A stretch of DNA of 64,000 nucleotides from Candidatus Saccharimonadota bacterium (GCA_017557865.1 JAFYXW010000001.1:62001-126000), one strand, 5' to 3'. Shown: positions 18,031 to 26,602, counted from the first letter of the stretch. The notes: generated by a model from the letters alone, not told the origin. A program made the numbers and translations.

Positions 18031-18792
18031 TTAAACCATTCCAACCACGTAGAGCAAATAAAACGCAATGCCGTTTTTTAGAATGTGCGTCAAAATACCC
18101 GCATAAATGGTACCGGTAACTTCGCGAAGAGCACATAGGACCACAGACAAGCAAAACACGTCTACCGCCACGTTCCACTGCAAATGCACTAGCCCAAACA
18201 GCGCCGATACCAGAAGCGAAGACAAAATAATAGACCAAACATTATTCATCACCGATGCGGTATCTTCGCGCAGCCTTCCATATAACCAGCCCCGAAAGAT
18301 GATTTCCTCCGCAATTGGCGCAACTACCACTAAGGTTATAAAAGCAATCACGCGGTCCACGCCGTTCAAGAGTAAGCCAAAGCCCACGTCTTGTACTTCT
18401 TCGGCATTAAACCAACTAAAATTCGTAAAAAGCCAAGTTGCCGCACCGGCCAAAATCAAAGCCAAGATATACCCTACCGGTGCCAGCCCGATATCGGTCC
18501 AAGTAGGCAGATCTTTTAGCCCTAAACTTTCACGGTTTACTTTCCATTTAGGAAAGAGTTTTCGTGGTACCAAAACAATGATTAAAAGCGCCAACCCGTA
18601 AGACAAAGCCGAGTAAATCGCCGACCATACGACCGTATTAAAAGTCTCACGCCCGAGGATAAAGTATAGCAAATACCCAATAACAAATTCCACGGCGATT
18701 GTTACGACAAGCACCCACAAAAGAGCCAGAAATACCAAAAGAACGAGTCTTAGCCATTTGTTTTTCGGCAATTTAGACGGCGCTTCTTTCAT
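18031..18792 (-). CDS. CPBP-family intramembrane metalloprotease
   Basis: 253 residues, about seven hydrophobic segments. The CPBP/Abi signature is present: VVAPIAEEIIFRGWLYGRLR with the EExxxR motif, then LFGLVHLQWN with the second-motif histidine. These proteases cleave CaaX-processed or other membrane proteins, and some give bacteriocin immunity. It lies 9 bp after rseP, another intramembrane protease, in the same direction, and is probably co-transcribed with it. Confidence 0.9.
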   Translation of the reverse strand: MKEAPSKLPKNKWLRLVLLVFLALLWVLVVTIAVEFVIGYLLYFILGRETFNTVVWSAIYSALSYGLALLIIVLVPRKLFPKWKVNRESLGLKDLPTWTDIGLAPVGYILALILAGAATWLFTNFSWFNAEEVQDVGFGLLLNGVDRVIAFITLVVVAPIAEEIIFRGWLYGRLREDTASVMNNVWSIILSSLLVSALFGLVHLQWNVAVDVFCLSVVLCALREVTGTIYAGILTHILKNGIAFYLLYVVGMV

Positions 18793-18801
18793 TTTTTACC
18801 T

Positions 18802-20055
18802 CTAGAAAAACCTAATAATATCTAAAATTGTTACGATAAAGATGAGCGCGAGTAGTACCATAAAGGCGCGAGTCACAATCTTTTCTTCGGTTTCTTTGGT
18901 GAGTTTTTTCTTACGGAGTTTATAAATTGCGATTAAGAGCCACCTGCCGCCATCAAGCGCTGGAATTGGTAAAACGTTCATACAGGCCAGTGACACCGAG
19001 ATTAGAGCCGCGAGGAACGCCAAGTTTGCTGGGCCGGCCGCGGTAAACGATGGGAAAAGCACCCCAATAATCCCGACTGGGCCAGATACCGAATCGCCCA
19101 CTTCGGAAATTGCTTGCTGCCCGTTTTCGCGGACTTCGGAATCTGGGCTAAATTGTGAACCGATGCCGGAAATCAAATTCCAAAGCATTTGCCCTACGCC
19201 CTTGAAGGTTTCGCCGGTGAGCTGCGCGGTGAGCCCCACACCCACGATTGGCGCAGACCAGGTAGAATAGGTTAAAGTCTGCGTAGTTTTCATGGTGACG
19301 CCCAAAAGATAATCCGAGCCCGCTTCATTTAATGTGGCCACGGCCTGAATCGGCTTTTTGCAAACGCAGTCGACATCGATTGAGGCCGGACAAATGCAGT
19401 GGCTATCATCGTAATAGGTACGTTCCAAAATATAGGTCACTTCCTCGCCGGCATGCTCACTGTTGTAATCGGTGATTTCACTAGAATGGTAAAAGGGTTG
19501 TCCATCTACATTCAGAATCAAGTCGCCCGCTTTCATCCCGGCGGCTTCAGCCGGCGAGCCTTCGGCTACCGACGTAATTTCTACCGGTACCGCCTCAACT
19601 CTAATATCTGTTGGCAAAGAAAATTGGTTGTCTAGAAATTCTGGCATCCCCGTCCAGGCTAGTACCGTAAAGATAATAATTGCCGCTAGCCAGTTCATCG
19701 CCACGCCACCAAACAAAATCTTGGTTTTAGCCCAAAAACTAGCCTTACCAAAGGTCCCTGGGCGAGTGTCAGACGCTGATTCCCCGTCCATTTGGCAAAA
19801 ACCACCAATCGGCAGCCAGTTTAAACTAAAAACCAAACCTTCTTGCGGTTTCTTCCAATCTTTTTTAGGAATTCTCTGCCATTTTTTGGTTTTAGGGTCT
19901 TTTACCCAGGCAATCGCCCTCGGCGGAAAACAAATTCCAAACTCTAGAACCCTTACGCCGCTTAGGCGGGCCATTATAAAATGTCCAAACTCGTGCGCTG
20001 TCACTAGCGCCATCAAAACTAGCAAACCAACAATAACGCCAATGAATATATCCAT
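18802..20055 (-). CDS. rseP: Site-2 intramembrane zinc protease (RseP family)
   Basis: 417 residues. Zinc motif AHEFGHFIMARLSGVRVLEF lies near residue 20, a single PDZ domain (ITSVAEGSPAEAAGMKAGDL) near 165, and the third ligand motif NVLPIPALDGGRWL near 365, within four membrane spans. It probably performs the second cut in regulated intramembrane proteolysis. It carries an uncommon cysteine-rich insertion after the PDZ domain (HCICPASIDVDCVCKK), facing the outside. TATAAT lies exactly 6 nt before the ATG; the uppS stop is 15 bp upstream. Confidence 0.95.
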   Translation of the reverse strand: MDIFIGVIVGLLVLMALVTAHEFGHFIMARLSGVRVLEFGICFPPRAIAWVKDPKTKKWQRIPKKDWKKPQEGLVFSLNWLPIGGFCQMDGESASDTRPGTFGKASFWAKTKILFGGVAMNWLAAIIIFTVLAWTGMPEFLDNQFSLPTDIRVEAVPVEITSVAEGSPAEAAGMKAGDLILNVDGQPFYHSSEITDYNSEHAGEEVTYILERTYYDDSHCICPASIDVDCVCKKPIQAVATLNEAGSDYLLGVTMKTTQTLTYSTWSAPIVGVGLTAQLTGETFKGVGQMLWNLISGIGSQFSPDSEVRENGQQAISEVGDSVSGPVGIIGVLFPSFTAAGPANLAFLAALISVSLACMNVLPIPALDGGRWLLIAIYKLRKKKLTKETEEKIVTRAFMVLLALIFIVTILDIIRFF

Positions 20056-20061
20056 AAGCCT

Positions 20062-20067
20062 ATTATA
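20062..20067 (-). promoter_or_regulatory. -10 element of a leaderless rseP transcript
   Basis: TATAAT on the minus strand with a TGC extension, 6 nt before the ATG at 20055. Confidence 0.65.
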
Positions 20068-20070
20068 GCA

Positions 20071-20745
20071 CTATTTACCGAATCTACGGTTGCGGTTTTC
20101 GTATTCTTTGATAATTACGTCAATATCTTCGGCTACAATTTCTGGGAAGAATTTCTCCATAAAGAAAAACTCTGCATAAGACGAGCGCCAAAGCATAAAG
20201 CCGGAGATACGTTCTTCGCCACTAGTACGAACCACCATGTCTACATCTGGAATTTCTGGGTGGTACAAGTGTTTTCTAATGGTCTCTGGTGTAATTTCGC
20301 CTTCTACTTCAGCTGCAATCGTAGCAGCATCGGCGATTTCTAGCTCGCCACCATAGTTGAAGCAAACTCCCATGGTGATACCAGTACAATTTTCGGTGAT
20401 TTTTTCAGCCTTTTCAAGCAACGCGATGAGTTTTGGATCAACGTTCTTTTTGGAGCCAAGAATTACGAGCTTGCCATTCTTTTTGGCGAGCTTTTTGGCG
20501 AGTCCCACCATTTTTAGCTCGATCAGCTTCATTAGATAGTTAACTTCCTCAGCAGAACGGTTCCAGTTTTCGGTACTAAATACATAAAATGTAATAAATG
20601 GGATTCCGGCCTCGTCGGCGGCAAAAACCATTGTTTCAATTGCGTCCAAACCTTTTTTGTGCCCCTCGATGGTTGGCAAACCTTGGGCTTTAGCCCAGCG
20701 ACGATTCCCGTCGCAAATTACCCCTAAATGTTTTAACTCTGTCAT
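20071..20745 (-). CDS. uppS: Isoprenyl transferase (undecaprenyl diphosphate synthase family)
   Basis: 224 residues. The cis-prenyltransferase regions are clear: VICDGNRRWAKAQGLP with the catalytic Asp, FSTENWNRSAEEVNYLM, VVRTSGEERISGFMLWRSSY, and an acidic end. It makes the polyprenyl carrier lipid for peptidoglycan and glycans at the membrane. It starts 2 bp after frr, a common pairing (frr-uppS). The family is usually about 250 residues, so this one is compact. Confidence 0.95.
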   Translation of the reverse strand: MTELKHLGVICDGNRRWAKAQGLPTIEGHKKGLDAIETMVFAADEAGIPFITFYVFSTENWNRSAEEVNYLMKLIELKMVGLAKKLAKKNGKLVILGSKKNVDPKLIALLEKAEKITENCTGITMGVCFNYGGELEIADAATIAAEVEGEITPETIRKHLYHPEIPDVDMVVRTSGEERISGFMLWRSSYAEFFFMEKFFPEIVAEDIDVIIKEYENRNRRFGK

Positions 20746-20747
20746 AA

Positions 20748-21293
20748 TTACAACTTCATTATTTCTTCGGATTTGGTCTTAAATTCCGCATCCACTTTAT
20801 CATTGAATTCTTTGGTGAGATCTTCAATCTCTTTTTCGGCACGTTTTTTCACGTCCTCGCTCATTTCCTCAGCGATTTTGACAGCTTTTCTAGCATCTTC
20901 ACGAATGTTCCTGAGTGCTACTTTGGCATTTTCCACTTTTGCCGAAGCGTTTTTGACAATTTCTTTGCGGCGTTCCTCGGTAAGAGCTGGGATTGGCACG
21001 CGGATTACACGGCCATCATCGGCTGGGTTTAGACCCAAAGACTGGTCGGCACGGATTGCGTTAGCGATAGCCTGAATGTTGGATGGGTCAAATGGCGTTA
21101 CTACTAGAAGAGTTGCGTCAGCTGCGGTGATATTTGCAACTTGGTTTAGAGGCATATATTGCCCATAAACTTCAGCTTTAATTCCAGAAAGCATGTCAGG
21201 GTGTGCACGTCCAGTGCGCACTTTTTTCATCTCTTCTTTAAAACGATTGATGACCTCTTCCATTTTTTTGCGGTCTTCGTTCGTGTCGAACAT
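20748..21293 (-). CDS. frr: Ribosome recycling factor
   Basis: 181 residues, normal length. Three-helix-bundle landmarks are RTGRAHPDMLSGIKAEVYGQ, VVTPFDPSNIQAIANAIRA and IPALTEERRKEIVKNASAK. It splits post-termination ribosomes with EF-G. pyrH, usually found between tsf and frr, is absent here. The ribosome-binding site AAGGAG is inside an inverted repeat with the upstream spacer (21297-21340), so translation from a read-through message would be hindered. Confidence 0.97.
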   Translation of the reverse strand: MFDTNEDRKKMEEVINRFKEEMKKVRTGRAHPDMLSGIKAEVYGQYMPLNQVANITAADATLLVVTPFDPSNIQAIANAIRADQSLGLNPADDGRVIRVPIPALTEERRKEIVKNASAKVENAKVALRNIREDARKAVKIAEEMSEDVKKRAEKEIEDLTKEFNDKVDAEFKTKSEEIMKL

Positions 21294-21296
21294 AAA

Positions 21297-21340
21297 AAAC
21301 TCCTTAATTATACTTTAATTATAGCATAGTTAAGGAGTTT
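21297..21340 (-). promoter_or_regulatory. Inverted repeat that pairs the frr ribosome-binding site, with a promoter in its loop
   Basis: AAACTCCTTAA and TTAAGGAGTTT are perfect 11-bp arms around a 22-nt loop between tsf and frr. The second arm contains the frr Shine-Dalgarno site. The loop holds TGCTATAAT (-10 at 21318-21323), so a transcript starting there would lack the first arm and keep the site free. The stem followed by TTTTTT could also terminate read-through from tsf. Confidence 0.7.
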
Positions 21341-21345
21341 ATAAA

Positions 21346-21936
21346 TTATTCTGTTACACCAAGTTCAATACGTTTGAATTGACGAACAGTGATGTTTTCA
21401 CCAGTTTTTGCAATAGCTTCCTTGATGAATTGCTCTACGGTCTTGGTGTCATCCAAGATGTACGGTTGATTCATGAGAACCTTGTCAGAGAAAGCTTTCT
21501 TAGCTTGGCCTGCAAGAATTTGTTCTTTCATGTTTTCTGGACCCTTGAAGTTGGCCTCAAGTTCTTTCATCTTTGCAGCTTTTACATCTTCTGGAATATC
21601 GTCTTCAGAAACGTAAAGTGGGTTCATCGAAGCAACTTGCATAGCGATTTGGTGAGCGAGAGTTTTAAACTCATCGGTCTTTGCTACGAAAGAAGTTTCA
21701 CAGTTTACTTCTACGATTGCGCCAAGGCGGCCGTCGTGGATGTAAGCATCAATTACACCTTCGCGAGTTTCGCGATCGCCACGTTTCTCTGCTTTGGTAA
21801 GACCTTTTTTACGCATAGCTTCAAGAGCTTTATCAAAGTCACCATCAGCTTCAACGAGAGCTTTTTTAGCGTCGGTAAGACCAACACCAGAGAGCTCTTT
21901 TAGCTTTTTAATTTGTTCAATTGAAATTTCAGCCAT
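21346..21936 (-). CDS. tsf: Elongation factor Ts
   Basis: 196 residues, a short EF-Ts (as in Thermus, with one rather than two core subdomains). The UBA-like N-terminus has LKELSGVGLTDAKKALVEAD, and the core has VNCETSFVAKTDEFKTLAH, which contacts EF-Tu for nucleotide exchange. The ATG has AGGAGG upstream. It follows rpsB by 32 bp in the usual rpsB-tsf order. Confidence 0.97.
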   Translation of the reverse strand: MAEISIEQIKKLKELSGVGLTDAKKALVEADGDFDKALEAMRKKGLTKAEKRGDRETREGVIDAYIHDGRLGAIVEVNCETSFVAKTDEFKTLAHQIAMQVASMNPLYVSEDDIPEDVKAAKMKELEANFKGPENMKEQILAGQAKKAFSDKVLMNQPYILDDTKTVEQFIKEAIAKTGENITVRQFKRIELGVTE

Positions 21937-21968
21937 AGTTTATGCCTCCTAATATTTAGTTTACGCAA

Positions 21969-22655
21969 TTATTTTTTGCCTTCTTTGATAGCTTCAACGA
22001 AGTAATCAAGAATGAGCTTGGTAGCTTTGATCGCATCATCGTTTGCTGGAATGACGTAGTCAATGTTGGTTGGGTCTACGTTAGTATCGGTGATTGCAAA
22101 TACAGGGATTTTTAGACCGTTAGCTTCTTTGATTGCATTCTTGTCTTCGATTGCATCTACAACGATGATTGCAGCTGGTTGCTCGGTCATGTCTTTGATG
22201 CCACCGTAGCGTTCGTTAAGAAGATCAATCTCTTCTTGGAATCTTTGAACTTCAAGTTTGGAGTAGCGATTTTCAAGTTCGCCAGAAGCCATGCGGCGTT
22301 CCAAATCTTTAAGTTTTTTGATTTGGCGGTTTACAGTCTCTACGTTAGTGAGTGTACCACCAACCCAACGTACAGTTACGTAAGGCATTTCTACAGACTC
22401 TGCAGCTTCTTTTACAGCGTCTTTCATTTGTTTTTTGGTACCAACAAAGAGAATCTTTTTGCCGCCCTTCACGATTTCAGTGATTTTTGGAAGAGCTACG
22501 TCTAGACCTTCTACAGTCTTCTCTAGGTTGATAATGTGTCCATCCCCGCGTTTGCTGTGGATGTATGGCGCCATCTTTGGGTGCCAGCGGCTCGTCTTGT
22601 GCCCAAAATGTGCGCCAGCTTCGAGCAGAGCTTTCATATCAGCTTTTACAGCCAT
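21969..22655 (-). CDS. rpsB: 30S ribosomal protein uS2
   Basis: 228 residues. Typical stretches are LLEAGAHFGHKTSRWHPKMA, LFVGTKKQMKDAVKEAAE, VRWVGGTLTN, and AITDTNVDPTNIDYVIPAND. Its promoter (22742-22770) is divergent from and overlaps that of the ClpP-like gene. The leader holds TTTTTGGG...CCCAAAAA complementary arms, a possible S2 autoregulatory element. Confidence 0.97.
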   Translation of the reverse strand: MAVKADMKALLEAGAHFGHKTSRWHPKMAPYIHSKRGDGHIINLEKTVEGLDVALPKITEIVKGGKKILFVGTKKQMKDAVKEAAESVEMPYVTVRWVGGTLTNVETVNRQIKKLKDLERRMASGELENRYSKLEVQRFQEEIDLLNERYGGIKDMTEQPAAIIVVDAIEDKNAIKEANGLKIPVFAITDTNVDPTNIDYVIPANDDAIKATKLILDYFVEAIKEGKK

Positions 22656-22659
22656 ATGA

Positions 22660-22770
22660 TTTCCTTTCTCTTCGTTTTTGGGTCCAAAGCTTATGCCAGG
22701 AAATCTCCCAAAAACTGCTTCATTAAATTAATAATGAAGTTATTATACCACACATGCTTGCATATTACAA
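22660..22770 (-). promoter_or_regulatory. rpsB promoter and leader with hairpins
   Basis: TTGTAA (22765-22770), 17 bp, TATAAT (22742-22747) with a TGG extension. The leader then has CTTCATTA/TAATGAAG near its 5' end, followed by TTTTTGGG and CCCAAAAA arms around about 24 nt, then AGAAAGGAAA before the ATG. Confidence 0.65.
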
Positions 22771-22786
22771 GTGGATAGAGTAAAAT
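22758..22786 (+). promoter_or_regulatory. Promoter of the ClpP-like gene
   Basis: TTGCAT, 17 bp, TAAAAT. It overlaps the rpsB promoter on the other strand by 13 bp, so the two cannot be fully occupied at once. Confidence 0.6.
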
Positions 22787-22832
22787 GAAATCTCACGCAG
22801 TTGTAAATTAAAAATAGAAAGGGGGACACAAA

Positions 22833-23465
22833 ATGGATGATAAACTTTTGAAATCTCTTTGCCGTGACATGGAAGACTATAACATGGTCAAAGAAGTCGA
22901 AAAACGTAGGCTCTGGTTGGTGCGAACCATAGAGTGGATTGAAACAGAAGAGGCTGGCAATCAGTATATGTCTGCTACTGCATGGGTTGCTCAGCAGATT
23001 ATGAGATTTAATCGCGAAGACATGGGCAAGCCTATTGGTGAAAGAAAACCGATTATTCTTTATATTAATTGCCCTGGTGGAGATTCATATGAAGGCCTTA
23101 TGCTGATTTCTGCGATAGAGCTCAGCAAAACTCCTATTTACACCGTGGTGGTTGGGAAGAGTTGTTCGATGGCTTTTCTGATTGGCCTCTGTGGCGATTA
23201 TCGCCTGGCTTTTCCTAATGCGATTTTTCTGCTTCATGATGGCCAGGTGTCTGTTGATGGCACTACTGGCAAAGTAAATGACACGATAGAATTCTATAAA
23301 AAAATGGAAACCGAATTTTTCAAAAAGCTGGTTTTAAAACATAGTCATATGAAGTCCAAAGATTATAATAAGATAAAGGACGTAGAATATTATATGACGG
23401 CCAAGGAGGCTTTGTAATGGGGTTTTATAGATGAAATCGTGGCGGATATTGATGACATTTTGTGA
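22833..23465 (+). pseudogene. ClpP-like serine protease interrupted by one in-frame stop near its C-terminus
   Basis: Residues 1-194 form a ClpP/crotonase-fold protease with an apparently intact triad: Ser112 in GKSCSMAF, His135 in FLLHDG, and Asp183 in KDVEYYMTA. Translation stops at a TAA (23415-23417) right after TAKEAL. The same frame continues with WGFIDEIVADIDDIL to a TGA at 23463-23465, exactly the tail ClpP proteins normally have after the -KEA- motif. One nonsense base therefore removes 15 residues. A GGGGGACA site precedes the ATG. It may be a fresh pseudogene, a shortened active protein, or read through. Confidence 0.75.
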
Positions 23466-23474
23466 TTTTCTCGG

Positions 23475-23502
23475 GCGGTCCTAAACACAAGGACCGCTTT
23501 TT
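23475..23502 (+). terminator. Terminator after the ClpP-like gene
   Basis: GCGGTCCT / AGGACCGC stem with a 7-nt loop, then TTTTTCTTT. It lies after the distal TGA (23465) rather than the TAA, supporting the longer original gene. Confidence 0.9.
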
Positions 23503-23503
23503 C

Positions 23504-23532
23504 TTTACATTTTGATTAATCTCTGATATAAT
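23504..23532 (+). promoter_or_regulatory. Promoter of rpmE
   Basis: TTTACA, 17 bp, TATAAT, ending 11 nt before the start codon, so the leader is only a few nucleotides. Confidence 0.7.
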
Positions 23533-23543
23533 AGTTCGCAATT

Positions 23544-23876
23544 ATGAGTAAAAAAGAATTACATCCTAAAGATTACCGTGACGTCGTTTTTATGGACGAA
23601 GCCGCAAAGTTTTCGTTTTTGACTAAATCTACTGCCAAGAGCGAAGAAACCATCAAATGGGAAGATGGTAAAGAATATCCACTAGTAAAGGTACAAATCT
23701 CTTCTAAGAGCCACCCATTCTTTACTGGCGAAGAGAAGATTATCGATACCGAGGGTCGCGTAGACCGCTTCAAGGCTCGCGCCAAGAAGGCAGAAGCCAT
23801 GAAGGCTGCTTTATCTAGCAAGGCTAAAAAAGCTCAAAAAGAAGCCGAGAAAAAAGCCAAAGCAGACGAAAAGTAA
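23544..23876 (+). CDS. rpmE: 50S ribosomal protein bL31 (type B-like) with charged C-terminal extension
   Basis: 110 residues. The L31 core is [20 protein letters not shown], then [20 protein letters not shown] and [10 protein letters not shown], without the zinc-binding cysteines of the C-plus form. L31 proteins are normally 70-90 residues. The extra 25 at the end are Lys/Ala/Glu-rich ([19 protein letters not shown]) and would form a basic helix on the ribosome surface. Single-gene unit with its own promoter and terminator. Confidence 0.93.
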   Translation: MSKKELHPKDYRDVVFMDEAAKFSFLTKSTAKSEETIKWEDGKEYPLVKVQISSKSHPFFTGEEKIIDTEGRVDRFKARAKKAEAMKAALSSKAKKAQKEAEKKAKADEK

Positions 23877-23881
23877 TCAAC

Positions 23882-23912
23882 AAAAAAGACTGGCCAAAAG
23901 CCAGTCTTTTTT
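23882..23912. terminator. Bidirectional terminator after rpmE
   Basis: AAAAAAGACTGG and CCAGTCTTTTTT arms, between the convergent rpmE and the surface protein gene. Confidence 0.92.
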
Positions 23913-23916
23913 CATG

Positions 23917-24792
23917 TTATCTTTTATTTTTGCGATCTTTTGCGACTACCCAAATTGCGATAAAGCTAAATCCTAGAAACGCGATGAGGCCGGTAATCAA
24001 ATAATCTTCCTTTGAAATGTTGGTGCCAATAAAGAAACTACCAGTGTCTGGAGCTGGGGTTGGCTCGTAACGGTAAGTGTTAGTATAAGTGTCGCCGATT
24101 TTTAGTCCAGTGGCAGCGCTAAAGGCTGTAGTTTTGATGGTATATTGCCCGCCAGGAAGCCCTGCCATTGGTAATTCAATGCGATTGGTAGGTGTAGTTA
24201 CATGAATAGGAGATTGTGGCGTGATGAGCTCGCCGTTCTCCGAGTAAATTTCCACATCAAGAGTGCCTACGATGGCTGGATCGTAGTGTAGATTTAGATA
24301 AGTTAGGCCAGTGTTTGGATCTTCTTCCACGTCCGTGTAGATAGACGTATAATTAAACTTCGTTAGGCCAATATCAAATATGCCGCCATGTCCGGTGCCG
24401 GTAACCTTCACCAAGAATTCACCGTAGCCGTAGGCGCCAAGGTCTAGGTTGTAGCTTTCACTGCCTGGTGCATAATCTGGGTTGTAGGTTGCTACTACAC
24501 CAAGGTCGTGCTCTACGCCATCAAGGTCGGTATAAACTAATTCCACGGTAACCGTCTCAACGTTCTCGTAGTTAAAATTGACGCTCGTGCTTGGCGAAAC
24601 AAAAATCTCGTCGTTGGCCGGGCTAGTAATATCTATATTTGGCTCGGTCCCAATTACCCTTAATATTATGGTGTCTGTCACCGTTGTCGCTGCGGATGCG
24701 TTTGGCCCAGGCAATCCGGCAGCAAAAAAGGTCATTGCGATAACCAGCGCAAGGCTGATCAGACCAAGAACCTTCTTTCTCATCTTTTTCAT
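23917..24792 (-). CDS. Secreted surface protein with C-terminal PDTG-like anchor
   Basis: 291 residues. A signal peptide (VLGLISLALVIAMTFFAAG, about 8-26) precedes an all-beta extracellular region with Ig-like traits (IDITSPANDEIFVSPSTSV, and FLVKVTGTGHG). It ends with APDTGSFF, a transmembrane segment (LITGLIAFLGFSFIAIWVV) and KDRKNKR. This order resembles a sortase-type sorting signal, although the first residue of the motif is not Leu. Likely displayed on the cell surface with the next gene upstream, a similar envelope protein. Confidence 0.78.
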   Translation of the reverse strand: MKKMRKKVLGLISLALVIAMTFFAAGLPGPNASAATTVTDTIILRVIGTEPNIDITSPANDEIFVSPSTSVNFNYENVETVTVELVYTDLDGVEHDLGVVATYNPDYAPGSESYNLDLGAYGYGEFLVKVTGTGHGGIFDIGLTKFNYTSIYTDVEEDPNTGLTYLNLHYDPAIVGTLDVEIYSENGELITPQSPIHVTTPTNRIELPMAGLPGGQYTIKTTAFSAATGLKIGDTYTNTYRYEPTPAPDTGSFFIGTNISKEDYLITGLIAFLGFSFIAIWVVAKDRKNKR

Positions 24793-24849
24793 GCTCTACA
24801 CTCTTGTTTATGTTTGATGTTTATTTTGGTCTCGTAAAGCTCGCAGTTA

Positions 24850-25800
24850 TTATTCTTTACGTTTCCTTACCGCCATTATAACGCATATGGTTATAATTGT
24901 CAAGAGCAAAAATACTACAATTATCGCCGTTGGCGACAAAATTACCACTAGGCTCGTGATAGTCTGTTCTTGGTCGTCGGCATAGGTTGTCCAGGACACG
25001 TTAAAAATGCCAAATCCTGGTGTATTTTCCCAAGCGTCAGAGACCACTCGCTCCGTATCCGGCAAAACCAAAATCGAAGCCTGGTCGGAGGAAGTCTTGT
25101 ATGCAACGTTTCCAAAAATGTCTTTTACTTCCATTATTCCGGCCGCCGCAAAGTCAACGTTGCCATAGTTTTTTACGACAGTGCTGGCGTTTACGCATCT
25201 TTTGGTGCTGCCGTCTTCTGCGGTTAGAATCTGGTTAATCTTCATCTCGCCGATTTCGGCGTAGCGTGCAGTTTTTCCGTCAGCCACCCCATAGATAATC
25301 ATGCCTGGGCTAGCGTTGGCCCTTACGCCGCTCCCGCCTTCTTCGGTAATGGTTCTGGCAAACAGCACCGCATACTGGCCACCAGACGGAATATTGCTTG
25401 GTGTTGAAATGCGGTATTTAATTGCTACTGTGGTATGCGGTTTGGCCACGAACTCCGCCGTGGTTACATATTCCCCATCCAGGTTTTTGAAAGTAATCCA
25501 TTTGGTTATCTGGGTATGCAAAGTTTCTTCGGTAAAATTCAGCTGATAATCATCGCTTCCCTCTTTTTTGACGTAAGAATATGGTGAAGCGTAAATCTCG
25601 AACTCCATATCCTCATCGCCGTCGTTGGTGATGTTGAAAATATCCTCATATACTTCGTTTGGCTTTAGGACCAAAGTTTTTGTGACAGGGCTAATACTGA
25701 TGCTGGTGCCACTGTCTGCATTTGCAATGCCTACCGGCGAAAGCGCCAAGCCGAGTGTGGCCAAAACTAAACCGATCAGAAACTTTTTTACACACTCCAT
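24850..25800 (-). CDS. Secreted membrane-anchored protein, DUF916/WxL-interacting-like
   Basis: 316 residues. Signal peptide at 5-28 (FLIGLVLATLGLALSPVGIA), then beta-rich domains (ISPVTKTLVLKPNEVYEDIF, YRISTPSNIPSGGQYAVLFA), and a C-terminal transmembrane helix (TAIIVVFLLLTIITICVIMA) with KRKE. The pattern of repeated beta-sandwich domains matches DUF916-type surface proteins of Gram-positives. It shares the minus strand with the PDTG-like protein 57 bp downstream, probably one transcript. Confidence 0.75.
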   Translation of the reverse strand: MECVKKFLIGLVLATLGLALSPVGIANADSGTSISISPVTKTLVLKPNEVYEDIFNITNDGDEDMEFEIYASPYSYVKKEGSDDYQLNFTEETLHTQITKWITFKNLDGEYVTTAEFVAKPHTTVAIKYRISTPSNIPSGGQYAVLFARTITEEGGSGVRANASPGMIIYGVADGKTARYAEIGEMKINQILTAEDGSTKRCVNASTVVKNYGNVDFAAAGIMEVKDIFGNVAYKTSSDQASILVLPDTERVVSDAWENTPGFGIFNVSWTTYADDQEQTITSLVVILSPTAIIVVFLLLTIITICVIMAVRKRKE

Positions 25801-25846
25801 AATATCTTTGATTGTACCACAGTTCCCCTAAAAATGAAAAGGTAGC

Positions 25847-25875
25847 TTGACTATTTTAAACATATGTGGTATAAT
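25847..25875 (+). promoter_or_regulatory. Promoter of the 25947 gene
   Basis: TTGACT, 17 bp, TATAAT with a TGG extension, followed by a 70-nt leader ending in AGGAGGG. Confidence 0.75.
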
Positions 25876-25946
25876 ATACGTATGGGGGCGTTTTCGCTCT
25901 TTAAAATTTTTTGGTTAGAAAAAGAATCATATAGGAGGGTAAAAAT

Positions 25947-26555
25947 ATGATTACAGAATTACGTTATAATACTCTTTGGCCAGACAATGTCTTGTACAAA
26001 GAGGAGGCCGACGTTATAGTCGCAGTTATCCAAGAGGTGATGGAGAAAGAAGAGATTATGCAACTCGGAAGTTGCTTCGCGCTTTATGGCGTACGCCGCG
26101 AAAAAATAAGACAACCGAAAGAAATGATAGTTGTCAACTTCGCTAGCCGATACACCGCGCTCACTAGTGCTCTTCTAGAGGAAGTCTCCCCATGGAGTAA
26201 TGACAGACCCACAGGGATAGTGGACAGCCCTTGGAATTGTTGCAATGATTATTTAGTCTTACGAACAAGGTGCGGCTGTTTCACGGCTACTCTTCATACT
26301 ATTACAAAAACAACCGCAAAAAAGAGAGCAGCTCTCTATGCTGCTTTAGCTTTGGTATTCTCGCAACTGAGAAAAGACTACGAGGACGAGATACTCGATT
26401 CCGGCGTAAAAAAAATCCTGGAGGAAAACAAGAATCCGGACATAAAGAAGGTCCGTGAGTTTGTAGACAGGATATTCGAAACAGAGGAACTTCCCGAAAT
26501 CCAGAAATGGAGAGAGTGGTACACTCAGAATGGACCAAGGGGCTACTTCTTCTAG
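25947..26555 (+). CDS. Unrecognised soluble protein, Cys-containing
   Basis: 202 residues, no family recognised. The N-terminal half holds cysteines in QLGSCFALYGVRR, SPWNCCNDYLVLR and TRCGCFTATLH. The C-terminal half is helical and charged (VKKILEENKNPDIKKVREFV). No signal peptide or membrane segment. AGGAGGG before the ATG, its own promoter and terminator, and base use unlike the housekeeping genes mark it as a stand-alone accessory gene. It could belong to a mobile or defence cargo, but nothing in the sequence shows this. Confidence 0.65.
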   Translation: MITELRYNTLWPDNVLYKEEADVIVAVIQEVMEKEEIMQLGSCFALYGVRREKIRQPKEMIVVNFASRYTALTSALLEEVSPWSNDRPTGIVDSPWNCCNDYLVLRTRCGCFTATLHTITKTTAKKRAALYAALALVFSQLRKDYEDEILDSGVKKILEENKNPDIKKVREFVDRIFETEELPEIQKWREWYTQNGPRGYFF

Positions 26556-26573
26556 GAGCTCCTTCTAACCACA

Positions 26574-26602
26574 AAACCACCTTTTTAAAAGGTGGTTTTT
26601 TA
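26574..26602 (+). terminator. Terminator after the 25947 gene
   Basis: AAAACCACCTTTT / AAAAGGTGGTTTT stem then TTATT. Confidence 0.9.

Noticed and set aside
23415-23417. Alternative genetic code (TAA read as sense)
   Set aside because: TAA ends many other genes here, including rpsL-operon and dnaE-region genes, so a code change is not supported; one local mutation is simpler.
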